DNA from: CAYVQU01 sp964453155
GTDB lineage: Bacteria > Chloroflexota > Anaerolineae > Anaerolineales > UBA11858
DNA length: 17,760 nucleotides
Direction of reading: 5' to 3'
Assembly: GCA_964453155.1 (NCBI GenBank)
Contig: CAYVQU010000102.1
Span: 1-17,760 of the forward strand
Shown: positions 13,000 through 17,760 of the stretch, piece by piece
How positions within the stretch are numbered: the first letter of the stretch is position 1
Layout of the letters: each line of letters opens with the position of its first letter
Program-made: the position numbers and the translations under genes
Notes under the pieces: generated by a model
Seen by the model: only the letters and a program-made list of their open reading frames with translations
The model's database searches: none
What the model was told of the DNA's origin: nothing

Positions 13000-13028
13000 A
13001 GTATGGCAGGAAACCCTATTTTCGACAA
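13000..13028 (-). promoter_or_regulatory. Promoter of the AlbA_2/HATPase gene, leaderless start
   Basis: Minus strand: -35 TTGTCG (13028-13023), 17-bp spacer, -10 CATACT (13005-13000), then 6 bases to the GTG at 12993. This places the transcription start at or beside the start codon and supports the GTG. The GGGGG just before the GTG is too close to act as a ribosome binding site. Confidence 0.5.
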
Positions 13029-13038
13029 GTGGGTTTAT

Positions 13039-13077
13039 GCTAGTCCAACGGAAATCATGAATTTCCGTTGGACTAGC
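13039..13077 (-). terminator. lon: Perfect 17-bp hairpin after lon
   Basis: GCTAGTCCAACGGAAAT (13039-13055) and ATTTCCGTTGGACTAGC (13061-13077) form a perfect 17-bp stem with a 5-base loop, beginning 2 bases after the lon stop codon. It is the natural candidate for the folC-lon 3' end, but the T-run (TTTT, 13078-13081) is on the plus-strand side. On the lon mRNA the stem is followed by AUAAACCC, so it may act as a 3' stability element or be a small inverted repeat. Confidence 0.45.
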
Positions 13078-13079
13078 TT

Positions 13080-15542
13080 TTAGTTATTTTGGGTTGCGGC
13101 CGGTTTACGCGGCTTGGGTTTCTTTTCAGGGGTGCACAAGGCTACTTCGAGCACATCATCCAGATGATCGGCCGGGACAATCGTAATTTCATCGCGGGCC
13201 CGTTTGGGAATATCAACCAAATCTTTGGTATTTTTGGCTGGGATGATCACAGTTTTGATTCCGGCCCGATGGGCAGCCAAAACTTTCTCACGCACCCCGC
13301 CGACTGGTAACACTCGCCCGCGCAGGGTAATTTCACCCGTCATTCCTACTTCATGGCGAACTTTACGGCCTGAGAAAGCCGAGGTTAATGCTGTCGCGAT
13401 TGTAATTCCCGCACTGGGGCCATCTTTGGGAATCGAACCCTCGGGGATATGCAAGTGGATGTCGGTACCTTCGTAAAGGTCAAAATCAATCCCAAACTGT
13501 TTCGAGCGCGATTTGAGATAGGTAAAAGCCGCCTGAGCCGACTCTTGCATCACTTCACCCAACTGGCCGGTGAGTTGGAGATTGCCTTTACCATCAATGA
13601 GTAAAACCTCGACCGGCATGGTCTCGCCGCCGTTGGCAGTCCAGGCCAGCGCGGTGGCGACCCCAACTTCGTCGGCGCGTTCAGCCTCCAAATTGAAAAA
13701 TTGGGGCGGCCCTAAAAATGGTTCAATCGAAGTCGCCCCAATTTGATGGGGAAACTGTTTCTTTTCGGCTTTTTTGCGGGCCACTTTCCGACAGACACGC
13801 CCGACCTCGCGTTCCAAATTTCGAACGCCAGCTTCATACGTATACTCCCGGATCATCCGTTGGAGAGCCTGCACCGAAAAACGGATCTCCCCGACTTCTA
13901 ATCCATTCTCATTCACTTGGCGGGGAATCAAAAAACGTTTGGCAATCTCGAGTTTTTCTTCTTCGATATAGCCGGGAAACTCTATTACCTCCATCCGGTC
14001 CAGCAGGGCTGGGGGGATGGTGGCCTCGGTATTGGCCGTGGTAATGAACATAACTTTCGAGAGATCAAACGGCAGCTCAAGGTAATGATCTGAGAAGGCG
14101 TTGTTCTGCTCAGGATCAAGAACTTCGAGTAAGGCTGAGGCGGGATCACCGCGGAAATCTCGCCCCAATTTATCAACTTCGTCAAGCATGAAAAGGGGAT
14201 TGGCACTTTCGGCCCGTTTCATAGTTTGCAAAATCCGGCCGGGTAACGCGCCGATATAAGTTCGCCGGTGGCCGCGAATTTCGGCTTCATCGCGGACCCC
14301 CCCAAGAGAAATCCGCACAAATTTCCGGCCCAGGGCTTCGGCAATTGATTTGCCCAACGAAGTTTTCCCGGTTCCGGGTGGACCCACAAAACACAAAATA
14401 GGCTGACGGGTTTTTTCGGGTCGCAGACTTTTGACCGCGATATATTCCAATATCCGATCTTTGGCTTTTGGGAGACCGTAATGGTATTTTTCGAGGGTTT
14501 CAGCCGCATTAGGAACATCCAGGTTATCTGTAGTGCTTGTGTTCCACGGTAAATCCAGTAACCAGTCGATATAAGTCCGAATAATACCCACTTCAGGCGA
14601 GACCGGGGGCATTTGGGTAAGACGATTAATTTCTTTCAGGGCCCGCAACTCGGCTTCTTCGGGCAGCCCGCAACCTTCCACCCGGGCCTGTAATTCGGCC
14701 AGTTCGGTCAGCCAAGGATCGCCATCACCCAGTTCGGTTTGGATCACTTTCATTTGCTCCCGCAAATAAAACTCACGCTGGGTGCGGTCGACTTCGTTTT
14801 TGGTCCGGGACTGGATTTCGCTTTCAAGCTCCAACACATCCAACTCATGCGCCAAAAGCTCCATGATGAAGTCCAAGCGTTTTAGGGGATCGATCGTCAC
14901 CAACAACCGCAAGCGCTCCTTGATGTTGAGTGATATGGAGGTCGCGATCATATCGGCTAACCAACCCGGCTGCTCGATATTGAGGGCATATAGATGAGCC
15001 TCTTCGGGCAGGCTGCGATCCAAATCGGCGCACCGTTGAAAAAGTTCCAGTGCGGACCGCATGGTGGCATCGATCTGCCGGTTGACATGAACATCATCAA
15101 ATATAGGCCGCACCCTGGCCCGTAAATAGGGGTCCACCTGGGTGAATTCCACAATTTCAACCCGCCGCCGAGCCTGAACCAGGGCTGAACTCGAGCGGTC
15201 AGGCATACTCAATAAACGTCCGACCGCCATTTCAACGCCAATGGGGAAAAAGTCATTGGGGCCAGGATCATCGATTCCGGGGTCCCGCTGGGTGAGGGCG
15301 ATCACAGTTTGGTCCCTACTTTGAGCCTCGTCAATAGCCCACAAAGTTTTCTCGCGTCCCACAAAAATCGGTGAAATCATATGGGGGAAAACCACTACAT
15401 CCCGCAGGGAGATAACCGGCCCTTCGATGAGACCTTCATCATCTAAGGGCGAATTTTGAACGCGGTATAGCTCCTCAGTCCGCCGGTGCATGGCATCGGA
15501 GAATTCTTCATCGTCGGGGGAAATCCAGTTATGGTCTGACAT
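13080..15542 (-). CDS. lon: ATP-dependent Lon protease (LonA type)
   Basis: A cytoplasmic AAA+ serine protease that degrades misfolded and regulatory proteins. It has 820 residues from the ATG at 15542, chosen because GGAG lies 6 bases upstream; an in-frame TTG at 15554 is less likely. The N-terminal substrate-binding domain (about 38-240; GPVISLRDVVVFPHMISPIFVGR) and a helical segment (FYLREQMKVIQTELG) precede the AAA+ module. Walker A GPPGTGKT is at 387-394, then MLDEVDKLG as Walker B. The P domain has the catalytic dyad Ser710 (KDGPSAG) and Lys753 (REKVLAA), 43 residues apart as in E. coli (679/722). The C-terminal tail is short and basic/Pro-rich. The length (E. coli 784) is normal. It lies 17 bases after folC in the same direction and is probably co-transcribed. 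No heat-shock (CIRCE-like) repeat is seen before it. Confidence 0.97.
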   Translation of the reverse strand: MSDHNWISPDDEEFSDAMHRRTEELYRVQNSPLDDEGLIEGPVISLRDVVVFPHMISPIFVGREKTLWAIDEAQSRDQTVIALTQRDPGIDDPGPNDFFPIGVEMAVGRLLSMPDRSSSALVQARRRVEIVEFTQVDPYLRARVRPIFDDVHVNRQIDATMRSALELFQRCADLDRSLPEEAHLYALNIEQPGWLADMIATSISLNIKERLRLLVTIDPLKRLDFIMELLAHELDVLELESEIQSRTKNEVDRTQREFYLREQMKVIQTELGDGDPWLTELAELQARVEGCGLPEEAELRALKEINRLTQMPPVSPEVGIIRTYIDWLLDLPWNTSTTDNLDVPNAAETLEKYHYGLPKAKDRILEYIAVKSLRPEKTRQPILCFVGPPGTGKTSLGKSIAEALGRKFVRISLGGVRDEAEIRGHRRTYIGALPGRILQTMKRAESANPLFMLDEVDKLGRDFRGDPASALLEVLDPEQNNAFSDHYLELPFDLSKVMFITTANTEATIPPALLDRMEVIEFPGYIEEEKLEIAKRFLIPRQVNENGLEVGEIRFSVQALQRMIREYTYEAGVRNLEREVGRVCRKVARKKAEKKQFPHQIGATSIEPFLGPPQFFNLEAERADEVGVATALAWTANGGETMPVEVLLIDGKGNLQLTGQLGEVMQESAQAAFTYLKSRSKQFGIDFDLYEGTDIHLHIPEGSIPKDGPSAGITIATALTSAFSGRKVRHEVGMTGEITLRGRVLPVGGVREKVLAAHRAGIKTVIIPAKNTKDLVDIPKRARDEITIVPADHLDDVLEVALCTPEKKPKPRKPAATQNN

Positions 15543-15559
15543 TGCGGTCTCCAATTACC

Positions 15560-16903
15560 TCAGCGAGAATTTAACGTAGGTGCGATTCGTTCTTGCCAGG
15601 CGATCCGGGCAGTAGCGGCCACAAAAATACTACCAGTCACTAAAATGACCGAGTTTTCATGGGCGGTTTCCAGGGCAGCCTGGAGGGCTTCATCAACGCT
15701 GGCAATGGCCCGGACGGGACAGCCACTGGGCAAGGCCAATTGTTTTAATTCTTCCGGATCCATCGCCCGCGGATGGGTTGACTTTGTACAGATAATCTGC
15801 TGAGTGGCAGGCAGCAGCGCAGTTAACATCCCCGAAATATTTTTATCCACCGAAACACCGATGACCAAAATGATCGAATGCCCCGGGAAAAATTCAGCGA
15901 CCGTCTCGCGCATCTTTTGCGCTGAATCGGGATTATGAGCGGAATCAACGATGAAGGGCGGGGTACGATTCAGCACTTCGAACCGGGCTGGCCATTCCGC
16001 CTCAGCAAAACCAGTGCGGATGGCTTCCAGGCTAATTTGGAAGCCCTGTTGGCGTAACGTTTTTAGGGTCACATATGCCGTGGAGGCATTTTCAATTTGA
16101 TGCTGCCCCAACAGATTAATTTCCAATTCAACTGTCTCATCAGTATCTTGTTCATGCAAGGCAAAGGTTTGACCGCTCAGCGCGCTTTCAAGGGGTTCAA
16201 AATGATAATCTCGCCCGATGGAAATTAAAGGGGCCTGTCGCCCAACCGCAATTTTGGCGACCACTTTTCGGGCGGCTGGTTGTTGGGGTGACAGGACTAC
16301 GGGTACCCCAGGCTTGATAATCCCAGCTTTCTCAAAAGCAATCGCCTGGATGGTATTCCCCAAGATATTGGTGTGCTCTAAATATAGCGCGGTTATCACC
16401 GCGACCTGCGGCGTGATCACATTGGTCGCATCCAACCGCCCCCCCAATCCAACCTCGATGACAGCAATATCCACCTGCTCGCGTTGGAAATATAATAACG
16501 CCAATGCGGTTGAGATCTCGAAGGTATTGAGCCCGGGCACCGTTTCGATAACTGGTTTCAACTCATCCACCAAATCTACAAAAATTTCTCTAGGGATCGG
16601 TTGGCGGTTGATTTGGATGCGTTCTTCATAATCCCGCAAATGGGGTGAAGTATACAACCCTACCTTGTAGCCCTCCACTTGTAGTGCAGAGGCACACAAG
16701 GCACTCACCGAACCTTTGCCTTTACTCCCGGCGACATGAATACTGGGATAACTTTCGTGGGGTTGCCCCAAGGCATTTAATAAGGCCTCGATCCGAGATA
16801 AATCGGCATCATCCAACGATAAATCGGCCTGATGCGTCAGGCTGTTATCGATAAAAGAATAAATACAATCCAAGGTATCTTGGTAACGTTGTTTAAGGGT
16901 CAT
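15560..16903 (-). CDS. folC: Folylpolyglutamate synthase / dihydrofolate synthase
   Basis: A cytoplasmic Mur-ligase-like enzyme that adds glutamate to dihydropteroate and/or to folates using ATP. It has 447 residues, the usual length. Motifs: P-loop VAGSKGKGSV (57-66), LYTSPHL (83-89), EVGLGGRLDATNV (150-162), LEHTNILGNT (175-184; the usual Asp of 'DHT' is Glu here), FEKAGIIKPGVP (190-201) and VDSAHNPDS in the C-terminal glutamate-ligase domain. Whether it has both activities cannot be told from motifs alone. The ATG at 16903 has no ribosome binding site but lies 9 bases after a promoter -10, so it is probably leaderless. It is first in a folC-lon unit and divergent from the SanA-like gene. 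Confidence 0.95.
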   Translation of the reverse strand: MTLKQRYQDTLDCIYSFIDNSLTHQADLSLDDADLSRIEALLNALGQPHESYPSIHVAGSKGKGSVSALCASALQVEGYKVGLYTSPHLRDYEERIQINRQPIPREIFVDLVDELKPVIETVPGLNTFEISTALALLYFQREQVDIAVIEVGLGGRLDATNVITPQVAVITALYLEHTNILGNTIQAIAFEKAGIIKPGVPVVLSPQQPAARKVVAKIAVGRQAPLISIGRDYHFEPLESALSGQTFALHEQDTDETVELEINLLGQHQIENASTAYVTLKTLRQQGFQISLEAIRTGFAEAEWPARFEVLNRTPPFIVDSAHNPDSAQKMRETVAEFFPGHSIILVIGVSVDKNISGMLTALLPATQQIICTKSTHPRAMDPEELKQLALPSGCPVRAIASVDEALQAALETAHENSVILVTGSIFVAATARIAWQERIAPTLNSR

Positions 16904-16912
16904 AGCGGAGGG

Positions 16913-16941
16913 ATTTTAACCCCGGGGAGGGGATGAGGCAA
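16913..16941 (-). promoter_or_regulatory. Promoter of folC-lon, leaderless start
   Basis: Minus strand: TTGCCT (16941-16936), 17-bp spacer, TAAAAT (16918-16913), then 9 bases to the folC ATG. The -35 closely matches that of the alaS leader promoter (TTGCCC). The upstream sequence has no purine-rich ribosome binding site. Confidence 0.6.
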
Positions 16942-16993
16942 GAGGTAAGCCCAGACCTGAATGGGTTGTCTGAATTATTCGGATATCGTTCTT

Positions 16994-17002
16994 TGGTAGA
17001 AT
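16994..17002 (+). promoter_or_regulatory. Extended -10 promoter of the SanA-like gene
   Basis: TGG-TAGAAT (16994-17002) is an extended -10 box 8 bases before the ATG at 17011, predicting a leaderless or nearly leaderless mRNA. A -35 is not convincing at the right spacing. It is divergent from the folC promoter, with about 55 bases between the two. Confidence 0.4.
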
Positions 17003-17010
17003 CTGGTCTT

Positions 17011-17760
17011 ATGAATAATCTCAAACAAAAACAAGCTGGTCTAAATGTGCTCCAGTGGGCTGGCAGGATTGTAAAAATGATTTTCAAACTCATCATTATC
17101 ACCGGAGTAAGTGCAACCCTGGTTTTACTCCTGGGGCGGGTGATTACGAGTATCTATGCTCAATCCCGCATTGACACCCTCTCTGAGATCGAAAACGCGC
17201 CGACCGCAGTTGTTTTTGGGGCCGGTTTATGGCGAGATGGGAGTCCAACGCCAGTGCTGCGCGATCGAGTAAAAACCGCAGCCGACTTATATTTTTCAGG
17301 CAAAGTTGAGAAATTACTCATGAGCGGGGATAATCGCTATGTGGAGTACAACGAACCGGCCGCGATGCGCTCTTACGCCCTGCAACTCGGGGTACCCGAT
17401 GAGGCCATTGTACTTGACTTTGCCGGCCGTCGCACCTATGATACTTGTTATCGGGCTAGGAATATTTTTGAAGTCGAAAGAGTTATTTTGGTAACTCAAG
17501 AATTTCACCTCCCCCGGGCAGTTTACGTCTGTAACGCCTTAGGGGTTGAGGCGCACGGCACTCCCGCCGACCAACGGCAATATCGCCGGGGGTCGTTGGT
17601 GTATTGGAATATTCGAGAAACATTAGCCACCTTGGTCGCCTTGTGGGAAGTCCACATCACCCAACCATTGCCAGTTTTGGGTGATCCTGAGCCAATTTTT
17701 ATAAATACTAGAGTTTATGCAGAATTAGCAGCGGCAGTTCGCCATCGTTGGGTCTGTGAA
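17011..17760 (+). CDS. SanA/YdcF-like DUF218 membrane protein, partial
   Basis: Open from the ATG at 17011 to the window edge (250 codons, no stop), so the C-terminus is missing. One membrane helix spans about 24-46, after a basic N-terminus, and is followed by a DUF218 domain: AVVFGAGLWRDGSPTPVLRDRV (66-87), LLMSGDNR (102-109), NEPAAMRSYALQLGVP (114-129), DFAGRRTYDTCYRA (136-149) and VTQEFHLPRAVYVC (161-174). This is the layout of SanA-type proteins, implicated in envelope barrier function in enterobacteria; the biochemical activity is not established. Cys146 and Cys174 could be near each other. The SanA domain would usually end near residue 215, so the extra segment from about 220 onward (PLPVLGDPEPIF) is a C-terminal extension of unknown nature. 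Confidence 0.88.
   Translation, partial: MNNLKQKQAGLNVLQWAGRIVKMIFKLIIITGVSATLVLLLGRVITSIYAQSRIDTLSEIENAPTAVVFGAGLWRDGSPTPVLRDRVKTAADLYFSGKVEKLLMSGDNRYVEYNEPAAMRSYALQLGVPDEAIVLDFAGRRTYDTCYRARNIFEVERVILVTQEFHLPRAVYVCNALGVEAHGTPADQRQYRRGSLVYWNIRETLATLVALWEVHITQPLPVLGDPEPIFINTRVYAELAAAVRHRWVCE

Noticed and set aside
15543..15554. TTG at 15554 as lon start
   Set aside because: The TTG overlaps the GGAG that is correctly spaced (6 bases) for the ATG at 15542.
1..17760. CRISPR arrays, tRNA, rRNA, intact insertion sequences
   Set aside because: No regularly spaced direct repeats of CRISPR type, no cloverleaf with TTCGANTC-type arm, no rRNA-like conserved blocks and no transposase ORFs were found on reading both strands.

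Overview
The window reads as a piece of chromosome from an uncultured-type Chloroflexota bacterium, most likely class Anaerolineae. This is an inference from gene content and style: a membrane-anchored 'baseplate J-like' protein of the kind common in that phylum, a LonA protease, RuvX and MltG with near-balanced base composition, and few Shine-Dalgarno sequences. Many genes instead start 5 to 9 bases after a recognisable -10 box, which predicts leaderless mRNAs. There is no prophage, CRISPR array, tRNA, rRNA or intact insertion sequence. Layout, left to right. (1) 84-799: a small secreted protein with one DUF11-like beta domain, with its own promoter and a clean terminator. (2) 842-2043: a two-gene unit in which an ECF-type sigma factor overlaps (ATGA) an O6-alkylguanine-DNA alkyltransferase carrying an unusual ~65-residue N-terminal extension. 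(3) 2057-5099: the alanyl-tRNA synthetase gene. A promoter, a 44-codon ORF with 10 alanine codons, alternative RNA hairpins and a strong terminator all lie directly in front of alaS, with almost no room for another promoter. This looks like ribosome-mediated transcription attenuation by alanine supply and is the most interesting element of the window. (4) 5166-9056: an apparent operon of a two-TM protein with a duplicated helical module, the baseplate J-like membrane protein, ruvX and mltG. (5) 9057-9192: a repeat-rich intergenic segment. (6) 9193-10478: a DUF692/MNIO-type TIM-barrel protein, convergent with and overlapping a Nudix hydrolase. (7) 10479-13028, minus strand: a palindromic REP-like element, an FG-GAP-type lipoprotein whose signal peptide is interrupted by an in-frame TAA, and upstream of it a Schlafen/AlbA_2-HATPase regulator-like protein overlapping the original lipoprotein start. 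(8) 13039-16941, minus strand: folC followed 17 bases later by lon, ending in a perfect 17-bp hairpin. (9) 17011-17760, plus strand: the N-terminal 250 residues of a SanA/YdcF-like DUF218 membrane protein, cut by the window edge and divergent from folC. Functionally the window is mainly housekeeping (translation, rRNA maturation, peptidoglycan chain-length control, folate polyglutamylation, protein quality control) with a few accessory regulators and surface proteins. The main points for follow-up are the alaS leader, the sigma/alkyltransferase couple, the broken lipoprotein signal peptide and the widespread leaderless promoter geometry.
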